A stretch of 64,000 nt of DNA, from assembly GCF_001632365.1 (NCBI RefSeq), contig NW_024468540.1:241955-305954 (forward strand), written 5' to 3'. Made by a program: the position numbers and the translations under genes. The notes beneath the pieces are model-generated. The model saw only the letters and a program-made list of their open reading frames with translations, searched no databases and was not told where the DNA came from. The stretch comes from Laetiporus sulphureus 93-53. Its lineage: Eukaryota; Basidiomycota; Agaricomycetes; Polyporales; Laetiporaceae. This document shows positions 1-11,450 of this stretch, in pieces (the stretch's first letter is position 1; each line of letters opens with the position of its first letter).

Positions 1-500
1 TATGCACCCCATGTTCTTGCATGCTGTAAGATATTTGGAGATCACGTCTTTGTTACCGCCTGAGGCAGAGAGCACGCGCTCGATGAATCCGCCAGTGCTC
101 ACATAGCAGTCTGTTCACAGAGGACAGTCAGCAGTTAAACCGTGACCGTCAGCCATCCATTGATGGCATACTGTGTTTGTGTGCCGTCTCAATCAAATTT
201 CTCAATTTTTCTTCTGGCATCAATGAGAAGGCCCCACCAGCAAACTTGATCCCATCTACATAGTCGCCCCAGTCGCTGAGGAGCTCGTCGAGGTACGTCT
301 TCGTCACTGGTGCATAGTATGGACCACGGATCTCAGTGAGGCCCTTGATGCGCGGCTTCGTGTCGAGCGAGTTCGCGGGAAGAAAGTCGAATGGGAATAC
401 TTGTGCTTTCGGGGCGAGACGCGGCGCAGTCGTGGTCAGCGCGCGGGTCAGAGTGCGTGTCTGCAAGAGTGCACGGCGGAGGTGAGTTGCGGCGAGCATT
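1..500 (-). CDS. ComA-like phosphosulfolactate synthase family protein, 5' part (cut by window edge)
   Basis: The reverse strand encodes the start of a ComA-family protein; in archaea this family makes phosphosulfolactate from sulfite and phosphoenolpyruvate, while the role of fungal members is unclear. Exon 1 runs from the ATG at 500 (an upstream in-frame codon at 586 is also open) to 172 and includes GLTEIRGPYY, KFAGGAFSLMP and LIETAHKH, all typical of the family. An intron of about 61 bp (111-171, GTATGC...ACAG) joins it to exon 2, which continues CYVSTGGFIERVL down to base 1. The first ~35 residues are rich in R, T, L and A with almost no acidic residues, as expected of a mitochondrial presequence (inference). 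The catalytic barrel lies largely outside the window. Confidence 0.8.
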
Positions 501-2258
501 GTCGATCTCTGGGAAAGAGGTGAAGTGACAGAAACCGGCTTTACCTTCCTATGAGGATATATAGCGTGCAGTCTCCAATTCTCCAAGGACTGACGTCAAA
601 TCGACGCATAGTGACAAACTTTCCCCCCCAGGATGGCCGGTGGTGCTGCTAATGTGATCTGCAGATCTTCAGTGTCGAATATACCTGCAACGTAGGATTT
701 GCATATCTGCGTGAGCGCAGTGGAATGCGAAATCGCGCAGAAGGAACTTGGAAGAGGACATCTTAAGGCCATATAACTTTAGCGCTCAAGTGGACGCGCC
801 GGGCGCTCTGGAGTTCCGACGGCACACGAGTCCATGAACACTTCTCACATTTCCAGGCTGGTAGGCCTGCGCTTTGCTATTGAAATGGTTGTAAGGTATC
901 AACATATCAAGCTAGATCAAGATCCACGCAAGATGATTGTCACAATGCTTCGTGGCATCCCGATATTTCTGGTGTCATATTCAGCAGCGGCGAACATCCG
1001 AACTACTACAGTAGACTATCTCATAATGCATGATCTCATAATGCATAATATCTCATAATGCATGGCCTGACCTGGGAACCATGCTCGTCCCCAAGGGAAT
1101 TATGCATAAAATCTCATATCGCATATTGCATAACCAAATTTGGATTTTATGCATTATCAGATTGGAAATTTGACCTATTTTAGATGATTTGTGCATGAAA
1201 ATGGTGTCAAAAGCTATCTATCATAGCAAAATTCTCATTTGCTTCTAATGCAATTGCCATGTCTGGGTCCAAAAGTACTCAGAAATTACACCCCAGAGTC
1301 ACCAAGGAACTCGGATTACTGCCTTATCTGTCTGTATTTATCGAGTTTCACATCAGTCTCCTTTTCGAGGCACCAGGCGTGACAACTGCTCAGTAAAAGG
1401 TCACAACTGTCACACTATGTAACACAATGTGACACATCTGGTAATGCATATCATCTCATAATGCATAGCCTGAGCCGGGAACCAACCTTATGCATTATGA
1501 GATAGTCTACTGTAGTTAATATTTGCCAACATGCTCTTGCAGTCGATGTCAGACCCGTCTACACGTGTTGGTCGTGATGGCTAGATTGTTCGCTTCCGTG
1601 CTTTGACTCCATATGTCAGGGCTGATAGCTAAGCACTGGCAGGTGTCTCGGTTGAACTTACGCAGTCATGCTGATGCATAGCGATAGGAAAATACAACAT
1701 GATCAATGTTGCTCTGACGAAGAGTAGATTCAACAACCTCGCGGCAGACCCTTATAGTATGTACCGTTAGCGCCGGGTCGTAAGATCGACGTCGTCCAAG
1801 ATGTGAATTTTACTCTAACATCGGGTTAGAAAAATTGAAGCTTCTCATTATTCGTGAGCATGATCTCCCGAAATCTCAAGCACTTGAAAGAATGTGCAGT
1901 TTCGTACAGTGCCAATGGCATGAAATGCGCCGCGTTGAACGGGACACGGTCACATGACTGCGAAATGGCTGCACATACGGTGGTGGCCAAATGGTGGCTG
2001 TTGTATCAGTTTCACGCCTGCACCGTATTTTTGGCAGAAGACCATTTCCCTTTACTTCTTATTTTGGTTGATATATGTAGACACTAGCATTACTGTTCAT
2101 GAACTCACTGTCCGCGACTGATTACGGCCGCACGAGGGACTGCCAAATACGCAAGCGCTTATCTTGACGCTCCTATAAACTGCGCGTGTACCCTGTCTAC
2201 GGCGTCTCCTCGTCGTCTTGAGAACCTCCATCATCCTGCAGTCGATATCGCTCGATAA
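501..2258. other. Divergent intergenic region
   Basis: This spacer separates the minus-strand ComA-like gene from the plus-strand E2-fusion gene, so it must hold both promoters. It contains the inverted-repeat element at 1005-1516. A TATA-like CCTATAAA lies near 2170, about 85 bases before the ATG at 2259. Short open frames here show no family resemblance and I see no RNA gene. Confidence 0.6.
1005..1516. mobile_element. Short MITE-like element with 26 bp terminal inverted repeats
   Basis: Bases 1005-1030 (starting ACTACAGTAGACTATC) are repeated exactly as reverse complement at 1491-1516. Just inside, a 32 bp block is present as a direct repeat at 1050-1081 and 1453-1484 with three mismatches (core TCATAATGCAT then GCCTGA and GGGAACCA). 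The interior is AT-rich, full of ATGCAT/TCATAATG words, and has no convincing frame. The ends resemble those of pogo/Tc1-mariner-like non-autonomous elements (inference); I could not find a clean TA target duplication. Confidence 0.7.
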
Positions 2259-5200
2259 ATGGAGGGGCCCAAGATACGTATTCTTGTTGATGTCCCGGCA
2301 GTTTCAGGACGCCCGCAAGGGCGTCTGGTGATTCCGATAGCATCAACGCACACGGTGGGCCAGCTTGCCGAGGAGATCGTGCGCCGGAGAGGATTGGGCC
2401 GAGAGATAGCATCCCAGATTTCGCTGGCCCTTCCCGATGGATCTCAGCTCTTTCCTGAAGACCAGGTGGGGGATGTGATCCACGCTGAGGAAGTCATACG
2501 TGCATATATCGGGTCAGAGCCCCCAGTTCTGGTTTCACCTCCTCCTGCATCCGCCGTCGTTGATGGGAATGTGGCGCGCACAAATTCCAACAATATCGGA
2601 AGAAAGAAGAATGGAAATCGCAACAAGAGAAAGTCAAAGGCTTTGCAGCAAGTGCACGCACAACCTACCAGCTCCGCCACCGTCGACAACCCGCCACCTT
2701 CCAGGAAACGTGTGAAGATAGCCGTTGTAACCCCGGAGCTTGCTCGCAACGATAGGAATGATGGGAATGAGGAGGTGGGAAAGCTCATGGCATTCCAGGG
2801 TAGTTCCGTTAGTGTCGATTTGCCCATGGTTAGCCTTCCATGTTTCTCCTCACAGATATTTGCTCATGATCACTGCCAGGGTGAAGTGCGCAGAGAGATC
2901 GCCCGGACTCTGGGCTGGCTTGAGAACTATCCTATTGCAGCAGATTATCACGAGAATCAAAGTGCGGAAGAAGAGAAGATTCGAGGGTCATGTGCATGCA
3001 CCGTGGCGAATCAGATCTATTTAGGTATACGGTCGTTTGGCTCAAGCATGCGCATACATGTCCTCATTCATTCTGCAGAAGGCCGTTTCGAGCAGCTTCA
3101 TTGCTCCAGGGAGATCAACGGTCAGCGATGTTTTTTTCAATGTCGTTATTCCCATGCTGCCCTCGGTAACAATCTTCCCATTTTACACTGATAGCCGGCT
3201 CATTATCTATCGACGTAAGGTGACGGAATACTCCGCAACTCTCTGTCTGATCTGGCAAGTATGGAGTGTCCAATTTGCATGGAATTATTCGGTATGGATT
3301 TGTTTCAGATGTGTCAGAGAAATAACGAGCTTGTTCTGACCACGTAATTACGGAGAATAGGATTCCCTTGTGAGAAATGCATTATCAAAGCCGGTGAAGA
3401 TAAAAGCGCCGCTTCTGGTGCTGAGAATATCAGACATTGTCCTTTGGTGCAGGTGTGCTGTCCGTTTCACTTTCCACATTTCCTAGCTCACTGTGTGCCT
3501 TTAGAATGCCGGGTATGTCTTTAATTAATCTATATATTCCCTTGGATTGACTTCATCTCTGTTTCTATGCATGTAGGTGCAAGCACATCTTTCATGCACA
3601 TTGCTATTTTGCCCGAACATCATCCACTCAGGGATGTCCCGCTGGATGCCCGAGATCGTCATTCTCAGCAGAGGCCGTCCCGTTCGATATGCGAAGTATG
3701 AACCTCTTTATCATCAGTGCGTATTAGAAATCGCGCTGATCTCACCATCGCGCTGCAGAGCCTCACTTAGTCGTTGTGTATTCGGGATCGGTAATTGATA
3801 CGGTCCCGCTGCCTGAACGCTACACGAATGCAACAGACGAGATGATAAATCTTGATGAGTCTGAGTGTACGTGCGACTTGTGAAGGTGACTAGTTGTCCC
3901 ACTGACATTGATCTGCAGTGCTTGCCATCCTTACTAATAAGTATGCACACTTCGGCCATGGGCTCAGCGTCAGAATGGTGAGCAGTCACCTGTTACTTCA
4001 CCCACTACAGAATTGTATGATCATGTCGCCATAGTTTGGCAGGGCAAACACCGGGTATGTTAAGAAAACGTTTGAGTTCGTCAAAGCACGGCTTGATGTA
4101 TCACTTTTACAGAGTGGTGTCGTTCCGACACTCGACAATCGTGTCCATTTGCTGTGCTTCTCGTCATGACGAGCCAGATGGAATACGTCGCTTCGAGCTA
4201 AATGGCCCCTACCGCCCCGTGACTCGATCACAAGCTTCACTCTACTTACACACTGCGTCGTCGCCAATATTCAACCAGTCATCTGCTGTTTCCATCGAAG
4301 ATCTGGGCCTGGATTCTGAGATTCCAAATGGTGGCCAGCTCACGCTGTACGTCACAAGAGGGACTAAAAATGAGGAACCGGACGGGAAGAGAGTCGGAAA
4401 GGCGGCAGTGTACACGTACCGAGAGGAATGGGTAAGTAGCACCTCAGGATTTCAGAAAATTTGGGCCATCTGATGTGCACATTTATCCATTTGTAGCAAC
4501 CATCCGTTGGGCAAAGTGATCGCGGCATGGCAACGTTCTTATCTTCTTTGCTAGTCTTCGCTAATTATCTATCGTAAGACATCAGCCTTCAGCCATCACG
4601 ACTGTTACAGCTAAGACAATTCGCATAGCACCGCGGATCAGAATACAGAGCAGCAGAATATGAAGCACAGAATGCTTCATCACCTCCTTGCTTTGACGTG
4701 CTTTCCTCCCGGTATGCACGTTTCTTCGTTCCACTGTCAGGTCTAACAATCCCCATCAGCGGTCCGGTCGTTGTACATCTTGATACAGAATGAGACGGTA
4801 CAACCAGAAGAAATGCGAGCATTATCAGACACAATGTATCACCTTGCATTAGATGTCGCGCATCCGCAGATCACCAAAGGTGATACCTCAAGAGTATTCG
4901 AAGGTGCTCGAATAATGTTCGGGGTTCTTATCGAACGTACCAAACGAATCTTCACCCTGCCGCAACATGATCAAGAGATTTCCACAATTCCTGTCTTCCA
5001 GGATGTCACCCTTGCCTGGTAAGCGTGCGCAATCGTTGAGGGATGCATCTATCTCACACTGACTGTGTTCTAGCGAGCTATCTGGAGAGCCGTTGAGGGA
5101 TCCCGTAGCCTTTGGAGGTCGGATAGTTGAGCGCAATGCAGCCAACGTCAGGCAACAAGGAGGTGCTCTATATAATCCCTCAGAGCCTATTCCGGTGATC

Positions 5201-8200
5201 GAGCCGGCCTTGCCAAGCTTGCGGCCGCTAATCCTCCAAATCGCGCGAAGGTCGCTGAAGCTCCCAGTGCTCAATAAGGCAATCCCACGCGTTACAGTCC
5301 TGTCTCGAAGGCTCAATAGCTTGCATTTGGCCGCTGCCATCGACATGGCCAATGTCGAGTTGCAGATTCATGCGCCTCTGAGCTTGCATCCTCCTGTGAC
5401 TACACCCTCATTAACGCTGGACCAGGCGGGGTATAACGCTGTGTACGTTTCACGTGGCGGACCATGTTCGCCTCCAGGCGAGGATGTTTTTCTCTTGAGA
5501 CCATGTCATGGAGGAGAGGTTGGAGTTGACGTTAATACAGTATGTTCATCGCTTCTCGAACGATCGGGACATTGATGCCAAGTGCGTTTCCTTGCACAGC
5601 TCGCTGTCGGCCTGCAGCCAATCATTGAGGCGCGCAAACGGGCAGGTGAATGGGACATTGATGCCTTTGGCAGTGCCAGGATGGATCGTGTTGACACCAG
5701 GGACATCGAGGAAGCCATTGGTGAGTTCTTGACTATTGGACACCCAATTTGTAAGCATGATTACAACCAACGACGCAGTGGTCGCCTTAGATATATCTCG
5801 TTCTATGGAAGAAAACTTCAATCCGGATGACGATTTCGAAGAGCAGAATGATCCAGATGAAGCTGCTTTGAAATATGTTCGCGAACAAATTGCCGCACGG
5901 CAAGGTAGAGGAGAAATACAAGCTGCTCTGACTCGAGGTATGCGCGTGTTAGTGATATTGTCAATCTTCGCTTAAGCTGTTGGCGTCCTGCAGCGAAGGA
6001 GCATCTCATCAACTTGGATTGTATGCCTAGCATCGTCCGGCATGTCTATCATGGACAGGTTGCGACACAGAGGTCTTGGTGGGGTAACGACAATAACATC
6101 TCCAGGAGAGAAAGAGTTGAAGCAGTCATTGATGAGCTAAAGGTTTTGTACATTCGTCAACACTGGCAGATGAGCCAGTCCGGTAACAATTGTGCCACGT
6201 CGATGTGAGTAGTCTTCCTGGAATTCGAACATTAGTTAGCAGTAATCACCTTGTCCAGGTTGCATATCTTGGAAGACTTCATCGCCGCGACGGAATATCC
6301 TGCTATGAAAGACCAGCTTGTCGAGCATCTGATGAAACAGGCAGCCACTGCTCGTGAAGTCTCTAGTGTTCGCACTGCACGTAATATACCGATGGTGAGT
6401 CTTTTTACTGTTGACACATGCACTCAATGCAGGACTGATATACGTCTCATCACAGAATCTAATTGACCCGTTGAGTGGCGAAATCTTCCGGGATCCTGTC
6501 CAAGCAAGCGATGGTATGAGTTTTGCGCTCAGGTTTTGAGAACTCTGATGGATCTCTTTTACAGGACTCGTCTACGAGCGTAGCAGTATAGAGGCATGGC
6601 TCAAGGCTCACAATACCTCACCAATGGACCCGACGGTGGAACTGAACCGTGGTTACGACTTGATGCCAATGAGAAGCATCCAACGGTCTGCTCTTGATTT
6701 CAGGAATGGGAGGCCGCGGGCTTTCTTGCAACCACAAAAGCCGCTCCTCGTGAAGATCCGCCATTATAGTCAAGAATATCTGTACATTGCACATCCGCGA
6801 CCGAAATCATTGCTCTCTATCTTGCTGGACGAGTGGTCTTTCTGGGACCGTAAACCATCTTCAACGAGAATGTGGCACGGTTTGTGACAGATAGCACTGA
6901 CCATATGTCCTAAATTTATGTTTTCCCAGGACTGAAGGATTATGGTGACGGCAGCATGCGTGGCAGTGCTCTCATGCCTCAGACCCTGACCTCCAGTCTA
7001 AGTTCCGAAACGGAACAAATAGCGGGTAAATTGCCAGCCGATTCGCTGACTTTGGATCGCCGCGGTGAGTCGTATTCACTTTGTTGTTTCACAGTGGCAT
7101 CTGTGTGTCTAATCAGGGATGGCAGCATGGCATCATATAGCCTCAGGTTCAGAGCGGCTCCGCGCGGATTCCCGATCACTGAGCAGGTACGTGTGCTATA
7201 TGTACTTATTCCAAAGCCTAATCCCGGATCGCTCTCAGATTAGACATTGTCAAACAAGCATTCGAAGCGTGGGTACTCGAACACTCTACAAGAGCGCTCA
7301 TACTGAAAACCTTCATGATTAGTTTCGTCGACAAGTCGGAGGCATTCAATTATCCGGTGGCCATAGGTAATGTGTCATCAGTGCGGCATTGCTGTCAATG
7401 TTGAATTGAGATCCCAGGGATAGTCACATTCGGAAAAGAAGTTCGTGAAGTCCAAGTAAGTGTGGCGACTACCCGTTAAGGGCTTATCTGAAGATACATT
7501 TTTAAGCCGATTACGCTCCTCAAAGAAGAGTTCCGCAATACACTTCAAAATGTCAAAGTGGGTGCAAAAAAATCACTCTGATTCAATGAAGTGATTCATC
7601 CTTTTTTTCATCGCAGGCCGACGGCGACACACCTCTTTTCGACAGTCTTCATGTCGCACATACTATGCTGGAAAGGTTCAAGGCGGAGGTGTGGATACAA
7701 TCATGGCGTCTTCCGTGATCATGTGATAATCCTCCTTTACCCCAGCATCCTTCCGCCGCATCGAGAATTATCTGTTTGACGGACGGTAAGCCAATCTACG
7801 TGAAATATGGCGTATGTACGCTCTGATTGGTCGTTTTTTCACATAGGAGTGGATGTCAATTCGAAGATTAAAAGTCACGTCGTTACTGCCCAACTGCAGA
7901 GGTCCAACGTTATTGTTGATTCCATCGCGATGCAAACCGGCGGACTCAGGAACATTCTGCATCCTATATCTGTGGTCACTGGAGGATACTCCTTCAAGGT
8001 TGACACGGTATGCATAACGTGTTATTACACGTGAGAAATCATCTAACACTACTATGACATTTGCAAGCTCGAGAATGCCTTGAATATCGTTGCACTCGAA
8101 ACTGTTCTTTGGTCCAAGGATCGGGTTCCGCGAGTGGGTTCTGGTAATGATCCTTGTGTTATATGCACCTGATTTCGCCTTTGCAGCCTCCCAAGCCCGT

Positions 8201-9403
8201 CGTGAGTCAGCCATGGCAGCTTATGAAGTATAACGACACGTGGACATATCCTGTACGTATCATTCTTCCTCTGAACGCCGCAGCTCAACGTTTCTCAGGT
8301 GGACGTTGTGACCGCTGAAACATGCCCTCAACGCAAGCCACATGCTGTAGGATCCCACTTTTGGTCGTCCGTACACATACAAACTGACATACTGGTCCTT
8401 TATCGTAGCGCCTTCACGAGCCGCTGCGAGCCGCGCAGAAAGCTGCAGCACGGAGCATTCCGCCGTCGACTGACAGACAACGGCGTCTTATGCAGGAAAT
8501 TCGCAACATTGTTAACTCACCACATCGTTAGTAAACTGCCAAGTAATTTTCCCGAGCACGGTGAAGCTAATTTCTTTCACAGCGGCAATTGACATCTATG
8601 CTGGCGATGATCTGGCGTTCTGGAAGGTGATTACTCTAACTGGTGACCGCAAAGTCATCGATTGACTTGTTCGTTAGGTTGTCATAGAGGCTCCTCATGG
8701 GGTACGTAACTTCCGCTAATGATTTACGTCCAACTTCAATGACCATTGGGCTGCATCAGTCCCCTTACGACGGCGGTACATTTTTGGCGTACGTTGATTT
8801 CGGCGAGAGCTATCCTCAGGTGGCTCCGGAAATGTATGCATTTCGGTTCTTGCAAGGACGTGCATGACACTTACCCATCCTTCAGTCGATTCATAACTCC
8901 TATTCTGCACCCCAACATCAATCGTCACGGGAAAGTGTGCCATGCTGCATTGGACAGAGGCTGGCTTGTCGACATGACAATGAGGTGAACATTTTCTGGT
9001 GCAGGTCATCATGTTGAAGTGATCTAAGTGCTGATCCACGGTGAACAGCGTCATCTTGCAGATTCTCTACGGCCTCCTGCTAACCCCTGATACGGATAAC
9101 CCAGTAAGGTTCCTATCCCTTCGTGCGGTAGAAGCCCACTCATATCGTCTAGCTGGATTTGCATGCAACGATGGAGTACAATGATGACACCGGTATGACG
9201 CACGCGATACATTCTCTACCAGCTTTTGTTGACGTTGAGCCTCCATTTATCCGTAGGTCAACACGCTCTGAAGGTTCATGAGATGGTGAGCATCTAATGT
9301 GTCCGAGACATTACGGCTACTTCATCTCCATCCGTTGTAGGTGAGAAAACACGCCTCGAAAACAAGGCGAGACTGGCGGAACGAATTAGGTGGAGGTAAT
9401 TGA
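2259..9403 (+). CDS. Ubl-RING-U-box-VWA-E2 fusion protein (single-chain ubiquitin E2/E3 candidate)
   Basis: About 39 short exons splice in frame into roughly 1,650-1,700 residues. Order of parts: ubiquitin-like N-terminus (2265-2510, KIRILVDVP...VIRAYIG); basic linker; RING-type finger (3271-3655, CPIC, CEKC, CKHIFHAHC, CPAGC) over five exons including one of 8 bases (3505-3512); a middle region; a U-box-like stretch at 5074-5210 (ELSGEPLRDPVAF); a clear U-box at 6457-6680 (IDPLSGEIFRDPV, VYERSSIEAWL); a VWA domain at about 7240-8130 (VAIGIVTFG, DGDTPLFDSL, RIICLTDG); and an E2 domain at 8450-9403 with SPYDGGTF and the catalytic stretch HPNINRHGKVCHAALDRGW. E2 asparagine and cysteine are both present. 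The stop is TGA at 9401-9403. Known biochemistry of RING/U-box and E2 families suggests a self-contained ubiquitin ligase; VWA may bind partners. Function is inferred, not shown. A broken paralogue lies at 48.4-49.5 and 61.4-61.6 kb. Confidence 0.85.
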
Positions 9404-9960
9404 TCTTTGACCAGCTCGCGCTGTAAGGTCCCTGTAGGAAGCACGATTGAGAAGTTCGGTATTTCTTTCGTTAGCGTGCATCATGTATTTCGAAATCCTG
9501 TTAATATTTAGTAAAGCTTGGAAGCCTCCCCGAAAATCATCGTTGAATCTTCAATGCAATCAAGCCTCAAGTTTATATGCAACAGACATATACAATGTAC
9601 ACATATAATGAGAGCGGCGGCCGTTCTGTTGACCTCGCACTACTGCTGACCGGGAGTTTTGGAAACAATTATGGAAGCGGATTTGGAGCGGCGGGTGCCC
9701 TTACTTCTAGGGCCGTAACCTCTTGATACGCGCCCGCACAGGAATAGAATGGTGGCTCAGTTTCGTAGCACCATATTGAAGACCGAGGAGAGGAGATGCA
9801 TGTCCAGTACGTGAGCAAAGTACTTTTAATTCTTGTAGCAATCAGTATCGCTTCTTGACAAGTAGTTGGCGGCATGCTACACTGGCCATGGACGACTTGC
9901 AAGGATCGAATCGCTCAAGGGATTGTTTATTCAGCGGTATGCCGAGATTTTAGCGTGAGC
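9404..9960 (+). repeat. Downstream flank shared with the inverted paralogue
   Basis: After the stop codon of the E2-fusion gene, similarity to the inverted copy (48430-49080) continues through about 9960, in patches such as ATATTGAAGACCGAG, GGCGGCATGC/GGTCGGCATGC and TTCAGCGGTATG. In the copy this stretch is open on the minus strand (48664-48365, starting MMAQSHMFSTTILKTE), whereas here the matching frame from 9751 (MVAQFRSTILKTEERR) meets stops. It is either the 3' UTR plus a decayed neighbouring gene, or conserved non-coding sequence. Confidence 0.6.
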
Positions 9961-11450
9961 TTCGGATTTACTGCGCATTACATCCAGAGCCTGATGCAAT
10001 GTTGGGGATAGCCCCGGCAAGCAAAAGCAGGAAAGGATGCTCGACTGGTGACGATGGCATTGAACACACTTCGATTCACCACGCTAACTGTGCGCTTCTT
10101 ACAGATTCAGGCGATGGAGCAATATGGTAATGCTCGTCGGTGTATCTTCGCAGGCGGAGATGAGAGGGAAGCTTCAACGTCAGTTTGATTGCCCATCGCT
10201 CGGATCCTGATTGTCCCTCACCGGTGCAGTGAAGTCACATCAAATCTCAGTTCATCAGGACGGCAGCACGACGGAAAGCCGTTGAGCGGACAGTGACGGC
10301 AGCAAGACCAAGCGGAGAATGGGCTGTTACGTGCAGAATGAACGCATCCCTTCAATGTGACTATCATATTTGAATTTGTGGCACAGATTCCGGTGTTACG
10401 CCATCGAGGTTGTCTCTTCAGTAAGCATTTGAAATGGCAGATGGTGGGAATGGCTTGGCAAGAGCAACCGGCTTGAATATCAATGGCAGGCACATCAACT
10501 GACGAAGAGCGTGATTACACTGAACTCAGGGGCGGGGAGAAAGCAAAGCCGGAACACGACTCTGCGCATTAAGTATGCCACTTGGTTCTTTCGACGGTGC
10601 CATCATCGTTTGCCTCCACGTAGTATGAGCATCCTACTAGGTGCACAACGCAGGGAAATCGCAAATTTCAAACAGAAAGAAAGGGTCCCTCTGTGCCATT
10701 GTACCGGATATACACGTCGGAAGTTTGATAAAGCTGAGCTTCGAAGCTTGAAGCTTTGAAGGATCGTCTCTGTACGTTTCGGCTGCAAGTGGAGCGATGT
10801 GGAGTCAGCTGAGATTTGTGCCTTGTAGCGAAGCAGTCGCAATCCAGCGACAACCTCAAGATGGCGACCAGAGGAGTCTGAACGGCGAGAACGAAAACTT
10901 CTAGTGGACCTCGAGGAGAGGAAGGTTGCTGAAGACAATAAGACAGAAGCGTACAGTCGGACGGCCACCGCGACTGGTCCACACGTGACCGTGAAAGGCG
11001 AGACGCGTTCCTGGGTGCACATTGCCGCACCTAACGAGACACCATCATTTCTCTGCAAGTTAGCTTGTCAGATATCCCGCTTGTATGTGTGGATCGCGCA
11101 GTGAGGCGGCTGGGCAGCCATGCTGTACAGCGGTCCATCACATGGAAAATGTGATATTAGGTCAGGATTGAGCGCGGACACTGGCGCCATCATGATGATG
11201 TCCGGGTCTCGGTGCGTTTCACTTCCTGCGTTCCCACCAGCAACAGCCCTTTTGGTAGCGATGTCTCTTCATAAAGTTACAATGCGGCGATACGGCCCAC
11301 GTAGCAGCAGTGTAATTCTCTCCACATCATGCACGCGCCGTTCAATCTGTCATAACGTCGGAGTCCAGCTCGTCCTCTATCCGTATTCTCAGGATATACC
11401 GTTTTCGTAGTCATTGGGATCGTCCTTCCGTGTTCTTGCTCCCGACCATC
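9961..11450. other. Intergenic region upstream of the G-alpha-like gene
   Basis: About 1.5 kb without a frame that I can support. Several short ORFs exist on both strands but show no splice-consistent extension or recognisable motif. The promoter of the G-alpha-like gene must lie at its right end. Confidence 0.5.

Noticed and set aside
1005..1516. TA target duplication of the inverted-repeat element
   Set aside because: Flanks are CT/TA or TA/TT depending on where the end is placed; no exact duplication can be shown.
8716..9054. Frames MTLFTVDQHL... (-) and MGCISPLTTAVHFW... (+), also seen at 61283-61564
   Set aside because: These are out-of-frame readings of the duplicated E2 exons and introns, not separate genes.
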